Of a DNA stretch of 46,176 nucleotides, positions 32,195-41,653 are shown piece by piece. This DNA comes from a bacterium. Lineage in GTDB: Bacteria; Patescibacteriota; Microgenomatia; UBA1406; GWC2-37-13. The notes beneath the pieces are model-generated. The model was not told the DNA's origin and searched no databases. It was given only the letters and a program-made list of their open reading frames with translations. How positions within the stretch are numbered: the first letter of the stretch is position 1; each line of letters opens with the position of its first letter. The translations under genes and the position numbers were made by a program. The stretch spans positions 1 to 46,176 of the forward strand of contig JAKAHA010000007.1 of NCBI GenBank assembly GCA_021825445.1, given 5' to 3'.

Positions 32195-32297
32195 CACTAT
32201 TTATAAGTCTGTATTTCTCCATGAATTTTGAAAAACATAGCAGTAATTATTTAAACTAATGTTATACTTATTATGTTATTAATTTTTGATTAATATT

Positions 32298-32843
32298 ATG
32301 ATGATCACAGGCGGAATTTTAATTCTTTTGGTTGTTTATTTGGTTGCTCAATATAACGGTTTTGTAATGTTAAAAACCCGAATTCAGGAAGCACTATCTG
32401 GTATTGATGTCCAGCTTAAAAGACGAGCTGATTTGATCCCAAATGTCGTTGAAACTGTAAAAGGTTATGCCAAACATGAAAAGGGAGTTTTTACGGAAGT
32501 TACCAAAGCTCGAACCGCTTTAATGGGAGCAAAATCTCCCGGCGAAAAAGCTGAGGCTAATAATATGCTAAGCGATGCATTGAAGTCTTTATTTGCAGTT
32601 GCTGAGGCTTATCCAGACTTAAAAGCTAATACGAATTTTCAGGATTTGCAAAGACAACTTGAGGATACTGAAGATAAAGTTGCCTATTCCCGACAGTTTT
32701 ACAATTCAAATGTTCTTGACTTTAATACTAAAGTACAAATGTTTCCATCGAATTTGATCGCAAATATCTTTGCTTTCAAAGCCTTTGAATTTTTTGAAGC
32801 TGAAGAAGAAGCGAAGAAAAGCATTAAAGTCAAGTTTGACTAA
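32298..32843 (+). CDS. lemA: LemA family protein
   Basis: 181 residues from ATG 32298 (an adjacent ATG at 32301 is equally possible; an in-frame TTG at 32286 is less likely). One N-terminal membrane helix, then the LemA core: [41 protein letters not shown] and a long helical region ending [20 protein letters not shown]. Family members face the outside as helical bundles and often sit next to htpX, as here. Role unclear; probably membrane stress or protein quality control. Confidence 0.93.
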   Translation: MMITGGILILLVVYLVAQYNGFVMLKTRIQEALSGIDVQLKRRADLIPNVVETVKGYAKHEKGVFTEVTKARTALMGAKSPGEKAEANNMLSDALKSLFAVAEAYPDLKANTNFQDLQRQLEDTEDKVAYSRQFYNSNVLDFNTKVQMFPSNLIANIFAFKAFEFFEAEEEAKKSIKVKFD

Positions 32844-32844
32844 A

Positions 32845-32953
32845 TCACTAATTACTAATTTCTAATTGATCTAAGGAAATACCAATGACTAATTGGTTAG
32901 TTTGGAATTTATTTAGAAATTAGGTTAATTAGATCAATTAGGTCAATTTTAAA
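32845..32953. repeat. Short, divergent R1 repeat, copy F
   Basis: About 110 bp with the R1 ends (CTAATTACTAATTTCTAATT at the left, AATTAGATCAATTAGGTCAA at the right) but with the centre shortened to ACCAATGACTAATTGG. It fills the gap between lemA and htpX and ends 1 bp before the htpX start. Confidence 0.7.
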
Positions 32954-32954
32954 G

Positions 32955-33842
32955 ATGACCGTTTACAATCAAATTTCAGAAAATAGAAACAAAACTTTTT
33001 TGATAATGTTTTTGTTTGTAATTATATTTTCCACTTTTTTCTTTTTGCTTGGAAAATATTTTGATTCACCCTGGGGATATTTTTTTGCTGGAATTTTTAT
33101 TTCTTCAGTATCTTCAATCGGGAGCTATTTTTACGGAGACAAGATCGTTCTTTTGACGACAGGGGCAATACCAGCAAATAAAAAAACCTATTTTAATTTT
33201 TACACTGTTGCAGAAAATCTAAGTATCGCCTCAGGACTTCCTATGCCTAAATTATATGTGATTAATGATTCGTCGCCTAATGCTTTTGCAACAGGTCGCA
33301 ATCCAAACCATGCTGTTGTTTGTGCTACCAGTGGCTTACTTGAAATCATGGATCGAACTGAGCTTGAAGGCGTTATTGCTCATGAGCTTTCTCATGTAAA
33401 GAACTATGACATACTCTTGGCTTCGATTGTAGCTGTTCTTGTGGGAACTCTTTCTCTTATTTCCGACTGGGTTATGCGAAGTATGTGGTGGGGTGGGCAT
33501 GATGACGATCGAGAAAATCGAAATCCAATTTTTTTTGTATTACTGATAATTTCCATGATTTTGACTCCAATTATTGCCACGATTATTCAACTGGCAATTT
33601 CAAGACGTCGAGAATATCTGGCTGATGCCTCAGCCGTTCTTTTAACCCGTTATCCCGAGGGTTTAGCCCGTGCACTTGAAAAATTACAAAACAACCCAAG
33701 ACCAATGGCAAGAGCTGCCTCTTCAACCGCTCATCTTTTTATCAGTAGTCCTTTTGGCAAAAAAAGATTATCTTGGCTCACAGGATTATTTTCCACCCAC
33801 CCACCACTTGAGGAACGCATCAAAATTTTAAAGAGTATGTAA
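32955..33842 (+). CDS. htpX: Membrane zinc metalloprotease HtpX
   Basis: 295 residues. Two N-terminal membrane helices, then the M48 catalytic site HELSH (143-147) in LEGVIAHELSHVKNYDI, two further hydrophobic segments, and the third zinc ligand Glu220 in RRREYLADASAV. The substrate-region PNAFATGRNPNHA is conserved. It degrades misfolded membrane proteins. Length is typical. It follows lemA after the R1-type repeat, a common pairing. Confidence 0.96.
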   Translation: MTVYNQISENRNKTFLIMFLFVIIFSTFFFLLGKYFDSPWGYFFAGIFISSVSSIGSYFYGDKIVLLTTGAIPANKKTYFNFYTVAENLSIASGLPMPKLYVINDSSPNAFATGRNPNHAVVCATSGLLEIMDRTELEGVIAHELSHVKNYDILLASIVAVLVGTLSLISDWVMRSMWWGGHDDDRENRNPIFFVLLIISMILTPIIATIIQLAISRRREYLADASAVLLTRYPEGLARALEKLQNNPRPMARAASSTAHLFISSPFGKKRLSWLTGLFSTHPPLEERIKILKSM

Positions 33843-33851
33843 AATATAATT

Positions 33852-34373
33852 ATGAAAAAAGAAATTGTATATGCTTTTATTGATAGTCAAAATCTTAATC
33901 TTTCTGTATTAAATGAAATAAAAAATATAAAAACAGAAAAAACAATTTATCAAGGTTGGAAACTTGATTTTAAAAGATTTTTTATTTACCTAAAGCAAAA
34001 ATATAATGTAGATAAAGCTTTTTTATTTATTGGGCGTAAACCTGAATATGAATCGTTATATAAATCGCTAAAAAACTGGGGATTTCATATAATTTTTAAA
34101 CCTACTTTAGATCACGCTGGTAAAACAAAAGGGAATGTTGATGCAGAGTTGGTCTTACATTCAATGATAGAGTTCGAGAATTATAATAAAGCAATTATTA
34201 TTTCTGGAGACGGTGATTTTCATTGTCTAATTGAATACTTAGAAAAAGAAAATAAATTATTTAGAATTTTAGTTCCAAATGAGTTTAGTTATTCTTCATT
34301 ACTTAGAAAATTCAATAGAAAAATTGCGTTTGTCAGTAGATTAAAAAGTAAGTTAGAATTTACAAAAAAATAG
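33852..34373 (+). CDS. NYN-domain (PIN-like) protein, DUF88/LabA-like
   Basis: 173 residues. The acidic residues expected of the NYN fold are all visible: FIDSQNLNL (Asp11 region), KGNVDAELVLHSM and IIISGDGDFHCLIEYL. NYN proteins are probable RNases of the PIN superfamily. It follows htpX by 9 nt. It is immediately followed by a symmetric hairpin that may end the transcript. Substrate unknown. Confidence 0.85.
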   Translation: MKKEIVYAFIDSQNLNLSVLNEIKNIKTEKTIYQGWKLDFKRFFIYLKQKYNVDKAFLFIGRKPEYESLYKSLKNWGFHIIFKPTLDHAGKTKGNVDAELVLHSMIEFENYNKAIIISGDGDFHCLIEYLEKENKLFRILVPNEFSYSSLLRKFNRKIAFVSRLKSKLEFTKK

Positions 34374-34414
34374 ACAGGCATTTGCGCGGTATTAAACCTT
34401 TGCAGGAGCCTGTC
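34373..34414 (+). other. Structured hairpin with symmetric internal loops
   Basis: GACAGGC-att-TGC-gc-GGT-attaa-ACC-ttt-GCA-gga-GCCTGTC: three stem segments separated by two internal loops. It begins in the stop codon of the NYN gene. No T-run follows directly, so it is not a classical terminator; 30 nt later ACCTCT...AGAGGTTTTTT forms a loose second hairpin with a T-tract (34424-34472). Confidence 0.55.
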
Positions 34415-34481
34415 ATCGTGATTACCTCTATTATAGCAAAAACCGATTAATAATTGTCAAGAGGTTTTTTATTTATAAATA

Positions 34482-35768
34482 ATGAATACGATCTTAATAT
34501 TACTCGGAAAAATAATTATCAAAATAAGCCAACTCCTTAACCTTGGTTCTGGTTCTACTTGGCCAGGACACGTTGCCTTACTACTTAATAGTAAATTTAT
34601 TGAGCAAATAATTGATAAAAATAAAAAAATGAAAATAATTGTTATTGCAGGCACCAATGGAAAAACAACTTCAACTGCACTACTCAAATTCTTACTTGAA
34701 AAATCCGGGCATAAAGTTTTAACAAATAACGAAGGGGCAAATTTATTAAATGGTGTAGCGTCAACTATCATTCGAAACTGTGATGAATTTTCAAAATTAA
34801 ATTATGACTATGCAATTTTTGAAAGTGATGAACTTAACCTACCCTTGCTTTTAAATAAAATAGTACCTGATAAAATATTGATTCTTAATTTATTTCGAGA
34901 TCAACTCGATCGTTATGGAGAAGTAAATACGATTGCCACAAAATGGCTTTCTGCTTTAAAAAAACTTGACGAAAAAACTGAAATATTTATTAATGGAGAT
35001 GATCCACAACTTTATTATATCGGTACTAAATTATCACAAAAAGTTCAATATTTTGGAATTGATAAAAAATTAATGAAATTAAAAGATGTTCCAAACGATG
35101 TTGATTCTATTTATTGTCCTGTTTGCTTATCAATGTTGAAATACCACGAGCTTTCTTACGCCCACCTTGGAAATTTTTATTGTTCAAAATGTAATTTTAA
35201 GAGAAGAGATGTTTTTGATTTTTCAAAAGTAAAAATTAATTATCCAATGAAAGGACTATATAATGTATATAATACAAATGCGGTCTTGCTGCTACTGGGA
35301 ATCCAAAACAACAAATGGCTTGGGCAGTTTACCCCTGCCTTTGGTCGTCAAGAGGAAATTGTTTATAAAAACAGAAAAATATTCTTATTACTCTCAAAAA
35401 ACCCCGCAGGATTTAATCAGTCTATTCAAACTGTAAGCAGCATGGTAAAAAGCAAGGCAAACTTTCTTATTATTCTAAATAATAGAGTTCCCGATGGGCT
35501 AGACGTCTCTTGGATCTGGGACGTTGATTTTAAACCAATCCTTGAAGTTGCCAATAATATTATTGTTTCTGGAGATCGTTTATATGATCTTAATTTAAGA
35601 TTAAAATATGAAAATACAAAAAATAAAATTGAAGCCTTCGAAGATTTATCCAAAGCAATTGAAACAATCGTTAACAAAACAAAGGTTGGAGAACGGCTCT
35701 ATATTTTGCCAACTTATTCGGCAATGTTGGAGGTAAGAAAAATATTATTAGGACGTAAACTATTATGA
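34482..35768 (+). CDS. murT: Lipid II isoglutaminyl synthase subunit MurT
   Basis: 428 residues. Mur-ligase P-loop GTNGKTTST (57-65), central-domain motif LNLFRDQLDRYGEV, a four-Cys zinc ribbon inserted in the central domain (Cys212, Cys215, Cys234, Cys237), and the C-terminal MurT domain (FGRQEEIVYKNRKIFLLLSKNPAGFNQ). With GatD it amidates the D-glutamate of lipid II to D-isoglutamine using glutamine and ATP. The family is typical of Gram-positive-type walls. It overlaps gatD by 4 bp (ATGA). Confidence 0.95.
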   Translation: MNTILILLGKIIIKISQLLNLGSGSTWPGHVALLLNSKFIEQIIDKNKKMKIIVIAGTNGKTTSTALLKFLLEKSGHKVLTNNEGANLLNGVASTIIRNCDEFSKLNYDYAIFESDELNLPLLLNKIVPDKILILNLFRDQLDRYGEVNTIATKWLSALKKLDEKTEIFINGDDPQLYYIGTKLSQKVQYFGIDKKLMKLKDVPNDVDSIYCPVCLSMLKYHELSYAHLGNFYCSKCNFKRRDVFDFSKVKINYPMKGLYNVYNTNAVLLLLGIQNNKWLGQFTPAFGRQEEIVYKNRKIFLLLSKNPAGFNQSIQTVSSMVKSKANFLIILNNRVPDGLDVSWIWDVDFKPILEVANNIIVSGDRLYDLNLRLKYENTKNKIEAFEDLSKAIETIVNKTKVGERLYILPTYSAMLEVRKILLGRKLL

Positions 35769-36523
35769 AAATAAATATCGGCTGGCTCTATCCCGATCTT
35801 ATGAACACCTACGGCGATCGTGGGAACATTATTACCCTGAATTATCGTGCAAAGATGATGGGACTGGATCCTATTGTCAACAAAATTTCTATCAACGAGC
35901 CTGAAGACTCAATTTCCAAAATGGACTTAATCTTTATGGGCGGAGCACAAGACACACAACAAGAAATAGTTAATGAAGATCTAAAAATTAAAGGATCGTT
36001 TTTGAAAAAAGCAATTAATGATGGAGTGCCGGGGCTTTATGTTTGTGGTGCCTATCAATTTTTAGGAAAATATTATAGAGAAGCCAACGGTAAAATAATT
36101 GATGGAATTGGAGCATTTGATCTCTATACTGAAAGTTCAAAATTTGGCGACCCACGATGTATTGGAAATATCGTGATTGAGTCAAAATTATTTCCCAAAA
36201 TTAAATTAGTAGGTTTTGAAAATCATGGTGGAAGAACTTATCTCGCCGATAAAAATTGTGCCTTTGCTCACGTAATTAAAGGTTATGGAAATAATGGTGA
36301 AGATAGGACGGAGGGAATTTTTTACAAAAATAGTTTTGGTACATATTTACACGGACCCATCCTCCCAAAAAATCCAGAGTTGGCTGATTATTTAATAAAA
36401 AAAGCAGTTGAACGAAAGTTAGTCCAGAATGTAGGGGTTAAGTGCGATCGACCTTTTAAATTGAAAAATATTGATAATAAGTTGGAAAATAAAGCAAGAG
36501 AATTTGTTATAGATAAATTATAA
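35765..36523 (+). CDS. gatD: Lipid II isoglutaminyl synthase glutaminase subunit GatD
   Basis: 252 residues, class I glutamine amidotransferase-like (CobB/CobQ type). Nucleophile Cys94 in LYVCGAYQFLG and His196 in TYLHGPILPKNPELADYL form the catalytic pair; GYGNNGEDRTEG is conserved. It releases ammonia from glutamine and channels it to MurT. Translationally coupled to murT. dnaE starts 6 nt after it. Confidence 0.95.
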   Translation: MKINIGWLYPDLMNTYGDRGNIITLNYRAKMMGLDPIVNKISINEPEDSISKMDLIFMGGAQDTQQEIVNEDLKIKGSFLKKAINDGVPGLYVCGAYQFLGKYYREANGKIIDGIGAFDLYTESSKFGDPRCIGNIVIESKLFPKIKLVGFENHGGRTYLADKNCAFAHVIKGYGNNGEDRTEGIFYKNSFGTYLHGPILPKNPELADYLIKKAVERKLVQNVGVKCDRPFKLKNIDNKLENKAREFVIDKL

Positions 36524-36529
36524 TATTTT

Positions 36530-39500
36530 ATGTCATTTGTCCACCTACACGTCCATACTGGTTACTCGCTCCTTGATGGTATGTGCCGAATTGATGATCT
36601 ATTGGATAAAGCGGTTGCGGACAAAATGCCGGCAGTTGCAATCACTGATCATGGTGCACTTTATGGTGCTTTTAAATTTTTTGTCAAAGCTCAGGAAAAA
36701 GGGATTAAACCAATTATTGGAGTGGAAACTTACAAGGCTAAAGGCTCGCGATTTGATAAAGAAAGTAGTGACCGCGAACGTTATCATTTAGTTTTACTTG
36801 CTAAAAATTTAACAGGATATCAGAATTTATTAAAATTAGTTTCGGAGGCTTTTCTTGACGGATTTTATTACAAACCAAGGGTAGATTTTGAAATTCTCGA
36901 AAAATATCACGAAGGAATAATCGCACTATCTGCCTGTATGGGCGGTGAAATTCCATCTTTAATTTTGGAAAATCAAAATAAACAAGCAGAAATTATTTTA
37001 CAAAAATATTTAGATATTTTTAAAGACGATTTTTATCTTGAAATTCAAAGACATCCCGGAATTCCCGATCTTGAGAGATTAAATACTGAACTAATTAGAT
37101 TATCAAGAAAATTTGGTGTCCCGCTGGTTGCCACCAACGATGTTCATTATCTGGAAAAGGACGACGCCTATGCTCAAGAAGTTCTTCTTTGCATCCAAAC
37201 CCAACACACGATGATTGAAAAAAATCGCCCGATGTCGATGATCGACGTTCCTGATTATTACTTTAAATCAACCGCGGAAATGAAAGGAAGTTTTATAGAT
37301 CTGCCGGAGGCAATTGAAAACACTGTAAAAATTGCGGAAATTTGCAATGTTGAGATACCAAACGGTAAATGGATTCTTCCAAAATTTGATACTCCAAATA
37401 ATATGCCCGTTGCCGATTATTTAAATCAACTCGTTGAAGAACGAAAGAAGCGGGTTTCAACTTATGAACAAACCATGATAAACACACGAATAAAATATGA
37501 ACTAAATATTATCAACACCAAAGGCTACTCAACTTATTTTTTGATCGTTCAGGATTTTGTTAACTGGGCAAAAAATCAAGGAATAGCGGTTGGTCCCGGA
37601 AGAGGGTCGGTAGCAGGGTCCTTGGTCGCCTATATTTTGGGAATCACAGATATTAATCCTATCGACCAAAATCTTCCGTTTGAAAGATTCTTAAACCCAG
37701 ATCGTCCAACTCCGCCAGATATCGATATCGATTTTGCCGATACCCGACGGGACGAGGTTTTGAAATATGTGACAAATAAATACGGCGAAGATAAAGTCGG
37801 ACAGATTATTACTTTTGGAAAAATGGAGGCACGACTTTCGGTACGCGACGTAACTCGGGCACTTGGACTTTCTTATTCAACCGGTGACAGGTTGGCTAAG
37901 ATGATTCCTTTTGGAAAACAAGGATTTAACATGACAATTTCTCAAGCTCTTGAAGAGTCGGCTCAATTGAAGTTTGCATATAAAACAGAGTCAGATACAA
38001 AAAAAGTTCTTGATGTTGCCCGCCGTATCGAAGGGTTGCCACGTCATTCTTCGGTTCACGCTGCAGGCGTTGTCATTTCCGCCAAAAGTTTAGTTGAATA
38101 TGTTCCAATTCAAAGGGATAACAAAGAAGGAAAAATAATTACCCAGTACGATATGTACTGTATCGATCTTAACGCCGTCTCAAACCAGAAAGCCGTCGGA
38201 CTACTTAAAGTCGACTTTTTAGGTCTTAGAAATTTAACAATTATTGAGGAGGCTTTAAAATATGTTGAAATTAATTCCGGAGTCAAAATAGATATTCACC
38301 ATGTCCCAACCGATGATAAAAAAACGTACGACTTAATTTCAAGAGGGGAAACAATTGGTGTCTTTCAACTTGAATCAGGTGGAATGAAGCACTTAGCTAA
38401 GGAATTAAAGCCAAATAAATTATCTGATATTTCAGCGATGGTCGCACTATACAGGCCAGGTCCAATGGATCTGATTCCAGCATTTTTGGAGGGAAAAGCC
38501 AATGCTAAAAAAATCAAATATCCTCATCCTGATTTAAAATCGGTGCTTGAGGAAACTTACGGCGTACTGGTTTATCAAGAGCAGGTGATGGAGATCGCCC
38601 ACAAACTTGCAGGTTTTTCGATGAGCGAAGCAGACAATCTACGAATGGCGATGGGTAAAAAGAAAAAAGCCTTAATGGAAAAAGACAAAATTAAATTTTT
38701 TAAGGGTTGCGAGGCAAAAGGTTACAAAACTTCCATGATTGAGAAAGTCTGGAACTTTATGGAAAAGTTTGCCGCCTACGGATTTAATAAACCTCACTCT
38801 GCATCATACGGCTTGATCGCCTATTGGACCGCCTACATCAAAGCCAATTATCCAGTCGAGTATATGACAGCGCTTCTTACAGCCGAACTTCACGGAGTTG
38901 CAGGTCCTGCCCGAGAAATAAAAATGTCTCAGGCAATTGAAGAGTGTCGAAGAATGGAAATTGAAGTTTTGCTTCCTGATATCAATAAATCAATTTACAG
39001 TTTTTCGATTGAGGGATCAAAAATTCGCTTTGGACTCTCGGCTTTAAAAAATGTTGGCACAGCGGCAATTGACTCGATCATTGAGGAAAGAGCTAAGAAA
39101 AAATTTAACGGATTAAAAGATTTTTTGTCTAGAGTTGACCTGCGTCGAGTAAATAAAAGAACTTTGGAAAGTTTGATTAAAGCAGGAGCATTTTCAAATT
39201 TTGGAAATAAAGCAACAATGATGTTTAATTTTCCGCTGATAGTTGCCGATATTCAAAGAACAAAAGTAAAATCTGAAAAAGGGCAATATGATCTCTTTGC
39301 AACTACCGCCGAAGAAAAAATTACGGATAATTTTAAAGAATTACCAGAGTATGAAGAGGATATTTTATTTACGATGGAAAGGGAAGTGATCGGGTTTTTG
39401 ATAGGTAAAAATCCTTTGGCAAAATATCAAGCGATTATTGATAAAAAAACTACCAAAAAAATTGGAGAAGTGACCATTGAAGACGCAAATAAGCCGGTGA

Positions 39501-39754
39501 TACTTGCAGGACTTATCAGCGGTAAAAAAATTGTTAAGACCAAAAAAAATAATGAAGAGATGGCGATCATTCAGATCTTTGATGAAAGCGGCACTATCGA
39601 AGTTGTCGTTTTTCCAAAAAGTTATAAAACTTTAAAAACATTTTTAAACATCAATAAAATAATAATGCTAAAAGGAAAAGTCAACGATCGAGAGGGGAGG
39701 ATTGGAATAATCCTCGAAAACGCAGTGGATTTGGAGAAAGTGAATCAAGATTAA
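36530..39754 (+). CDS. dnaE: DNA polymerase III alpha subunit
   Basis: 1074 residues, slightly shorter than E. coli DnaE. PHP domain with intact metal ligands at the start (HLHVHTGYSLLDG, ITDHGALYG), polymerase palm with GPGRGSVAGSLVAYILGIT and the catalytic PDIDIDFAD, then VQIITFG-type thumb/finger motifs, ALYRPGPMDLIP and YGVLVYQEQVMEIA. A C-terminal OB-fold (VILAGLISGKKIVKTKKNNE, then FDESGTIEVVVFP) is present. This is the replicative polymerase, the DnaE1-type without a fused exonuclease. It follows gatD in one operon-like run. Confidence 0.98.
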   Translation: MSFVHLHVHTGYSLLDGMCRIDDLLDKAVADKMPAVAITDHGALYGAFKFFVKAQEKGIKPIIGVETYKAKGSRFDKESSDRERYHLVLLAKNLTGYQNLLKLVSEAFLDGFYYKPRVDFEILEKYHEGIIALSACMGGEIPSLILENQNKQAEIILQKYLDIFKDDFYLEIQRHPGIPDLERLNTELIRLSRKFGVPLVATNDVHYLEKDDAYAQEVLLCIQTQHTMIEKNRPMSMIDVPDYYFKSTAEMKGSFIDLPEAIENTVKIAEICNVEIPNGKWILPKFDTPNNMPVADYLNQLVEERKKRVSTYEQTMINTRIKYELNIINTKGYSTYFLIVQDFVNWAKNQGIAVGPGRGSVAGSLVAYILGITDINPIDQNLPFERFLNPDRPTPPDIDIDFADTRRDEVLKYVTNKYGEDKVGQIITFGKMEARLSVRDVTRALGLSYSTGDRLAKMIPFGKQGFNMTISQALEESAQLKFAYKTESDTKKVLDVARRIEGLPRHSSVHAAGVVISAKSLVEYVPIQRDNKEGKIITQYDMYCIDLNAVSNQKAVGLLKVDFLGLRNLTIIEEALKYVEINSGVKIDIHHVPTDDKKTYDLISRGETIGVFQLESGGMKHLAKELKPNKLSDISAMVALYRPGPMDLIPAFLEGKANAKKIKYPHPDLKSVLEETYGVLVYQEQVMEIAHKLAGFSMSEADNLRMAMGKKKKALMEKDKIKFFKGCEAKGYKTSMIEKVWNFMEKFAAYGFNKPHSASYGLIAYWTAYIKANYPVEYMTALLTAELHGVAGPAREIKMSQAIEECRRMEIEVLLPDINKSIYSFSIEGSKIRFGLSALKNVGTAAIDSIIEERAKKKFNGLKDFLSRVDLRRVNKRTLESLIKAGAFSNFGNKATMMFNFPLIVADIQRTKVKSEKGQYDLFATTAEEKITDNFKELPEYEEDILFTMEREVIGFLIGKNPLAKYQAIIDKKTTKKIGEVTIEDANKPVILAGLISGKKIVKTKKNNEEMAIIQIFDESGTIEVVVFPKSYKTLKTFLNINKIIMLKGKVNDREGRIGIILENAVDLEKVNQD

Positions 39755-39764
39755 GTCTTCATGA

Positions 39765-39770
39765 TATAAT
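39765..39770 (+). promoter_or_regulatory. -10 box of the GNAT gene, predicted leaderless
   Basis: TATAAT then 6 nt to ATG 39777. No good -35 at 17 bp (GAATCA). Confidence 0.55.
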
Positions 39771-39776
39771 TTTGAA

Positions 39777-40133
39777 ATGTCAGAGCAGTTTAAAATAAAA
39801 AACGTCAGTAAAAATTTTGGAAGAATTCATTTAGTAGCTTTCTCTCTTTTAAATAATCAACCTGTTGGGGAAGCAGTCGCTATAAGCGTAGGAAAAACTG
39901 CAAATATTTTCACTTTTTATATTAACCGTGATAAAAGAAATCAAGGTGCGGGTTCGTTACTTCTATCTGAATTAGAACAGGTAACTTTACAAGAAGGAAA
40001 TACGTCAATAAAGCGAATAGGATGGTTTTGTGACGAAGAATCAATTCAAGGATTTTTTAGAGCACGAAAATTTTTCAAGAAACACGGATATTCTGACAAA
40101 ATATTATATCTTTCAAAAAAATTAGCTAAATAA
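39777..40133 (+). CDS. GNAT family N-acetyltransferase, short
   Basis: 118 residues. The acetyl-CoA-binding motif A appears as FYINRDKRNQGAGSLLLSELEQ, followed by ARKFFKKHGYSDKILYLSKKL at the C-terminus, the usual ending of GNAT proteins. The N-terminal part of the fold is short. Substrate cannot be predicted. It lies alone between dnaE and the ATP synthase operon with its own -10 box. Confidence 0.78.
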   Translation: MSEQFKIKNVSKNFGRIHLVAFSLLNNQPVGEAVAISVGKTANIFTFYINRDKRNQGAGSLLLSELEQVTLQEGNTSIKRIGWFCDEESIQGFFRARKFFKKHGYSDKILYLSKKLAK

Positions 40134-40227
40134 TCTAATCTCCGCATTTTGCAGGTTATTCTTCGATAAACTTAGGACAGGTAAACGATTGACAAGGAAA
40201 ATGTTTTGATGAATTTATTATCACCGT

Positions 40228-40295
40228 TCGTAGGGAACGACCACCGTGTCGTTCCATTCAATAATCAGGTCGGACACGATGGTCCGACCCTACGA
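40228..40295. repeat. Compound palindrome upstream of the ATP synthase operon
   Basis: Outer arms TCGTAGGG/CCCTACGA enclose two hairpins, GAACGA-ccaccgtg-TCGTTC-type and GGTCGGAC-acga-tg-GTCCGACC. This is the same plan as the dRS3-like elements (outer stem plus two hairpins) with a different sequence. GC-rich against an AT-rich background. Confidence 0.85.
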
Positions 40296-40324
40296 CAAAA
40301 TGTTTGTTAAAATTGTATTTATAT

Positions 40325-40612
40325 ATGACTAACAACTATTTTGAAATTGACAAAAATGGAAATTTAAAAAAGGGAATTCCTCATTTATTAAAAAAAAACA
40401 AACCCAATAAAGATTTTGGTATTGCAAAATATATGAACATGGGTTATTATTTAATTATTCCGATTGTGTTTGGGATTTTTTTTGGGTTATTTTTAGATAA
40501 AAAATTTCAAACTAATAAAATATTTTTTTCAATATTTTTTCCTCTCGGAGTTTTCGCTAGTTTTTATAATTTATACAAAATTTACATAGATGAGCGAAGT
40601 AAAAGCAATTGA
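40325..40612 (+). CDS. AtpI/AtpZ-like ATP synthase assembly protein
   Basis: 95 residues from ATG 40325; an in-frame start at 40304 is less likely because it lies in the putative promoter region. A hydrophilic N-terminus is followed by two hydrophobic segments with YYLIIPIVFGIFFGLFLDKKF and FFPLGVFASFYNLYKI, the pattern of AtpZ/AtpI ('ATPase gene 1') proteins encoded at the front of F-type operons. The family helps c-ring assembly. It overlaps atpB by 23 bp. Confidence 0.82.
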   Translation: MTNNYFEIDKNGNLKKGIPHLLKKNKPNKDFGIAKYMNMGYYLIIPIVFGIFFGLFLDKKFQTNKIFFSIFFPLGVFASFYNLYKIYIDERSKSN

Positions 40613-41387
40613 AGAAACTGCAAAATCAGGCATTCAACTTCTTACCGAGATGCCCGCCATTAGTATTAAAGCCGAACCAATCTTTCATATATTAAATTTT
40701 AAAGTTAACAACTCGCTGATACTAAGCACGTTGGTCTTGATATTTTTTACACTCGTCGCTTTGTTTTATAATAAACAATCAAAAGAGAAGAAGAAAAATA
40801 AATTTTATTATTTGATAAATTTTATTTTAAAGTCTGTTTACGGAATTTTTGAATCGGTATTAAAAGAAAAGACAACTTTGTTTTTTCCATTATTTGGAAC
40901 TTTTTTTATTTTTATACTTCTTCAAAACTGGTTTGGACTACTCCCTGGAGTAGGAAGTGTCGTTCTTAAAGTAGCCGAAGAGGGTAAGATTCATTTTTTT
41001 CCGCTATTGAGGGGAAATAATGCCGACTTAAATACAACTCTTGCCTTGGCACTTATTTCGGTTTTTTTAATTCAGTTTTATGGAATCAAATATTTGGGAT
41101 TTAAGGTCTATATAAAAAAGTTTATTAATTTTTCCAATCCTGTCAATTTTTTTGTTGGTTTTTTGGAATTAATTTCTGAAGTGTCAAAAATTATTTCCTT
41201 CTCATTTCGTTTATTTGGAAATGTTTTTGCCGGAGAGGTATTACTTACTATTATGGCTTTTTTGATTCCTGTTGCCATTTCTTTTCCATTTGTAATACTT
41301 GAAATCTTTGTAGGCTTAGTTCAGGCCTTGGTATTCTCATTATTATCGGCAGTCTTTTTAAATTTGGCTATTTCCAGCCATCATTAA
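40590..41387 (+). CDS. atpB: ATP synthase F0 subunit a
   Basis: 265 residues, five to six hydrophobic segments. The essential Arg207 lies in ISFSFRLFGNVFAGEVLL, and NWFGLLPGVGSV is conserved. It forms the half-channels against the c-ring. The start at 40590 lies inside the previous gene; an internal ATG at 40650 (MPAISIKAEPIF) would also give a typical a-subunit N-terminus. Confidence 0.95.
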   Translation: MSEVKAIEETAKSGIQLLTEMPAISIKAEPIFHILNFKVNNSLILSTLVLIFFTLVALFYNKQSKEKKKNKFYYLINFILKSVYGIFESVLKEKTTLFFPLFGTFFIFILLQNWFGLLPGVGSVVLKVAEEGKIHFFPLLRGNNADLNTTLALALISVFLIQFYGIKYLGFKVYIKKFINFSNPVNFFVGFLELISEVSKIISFSFRLFGNVFAGEVLLTIMAFLIPVAISFPFVILEIFVGLVQALVFSLLSAVFLNLAISSHH

Positions 41388-41416
41388 AAATTATTATAAA
41401 TTTTTTATATAAATAA

Positions 41417-41647
<231 letters not shown>

Positions 41648-41653
41648 AAATAT

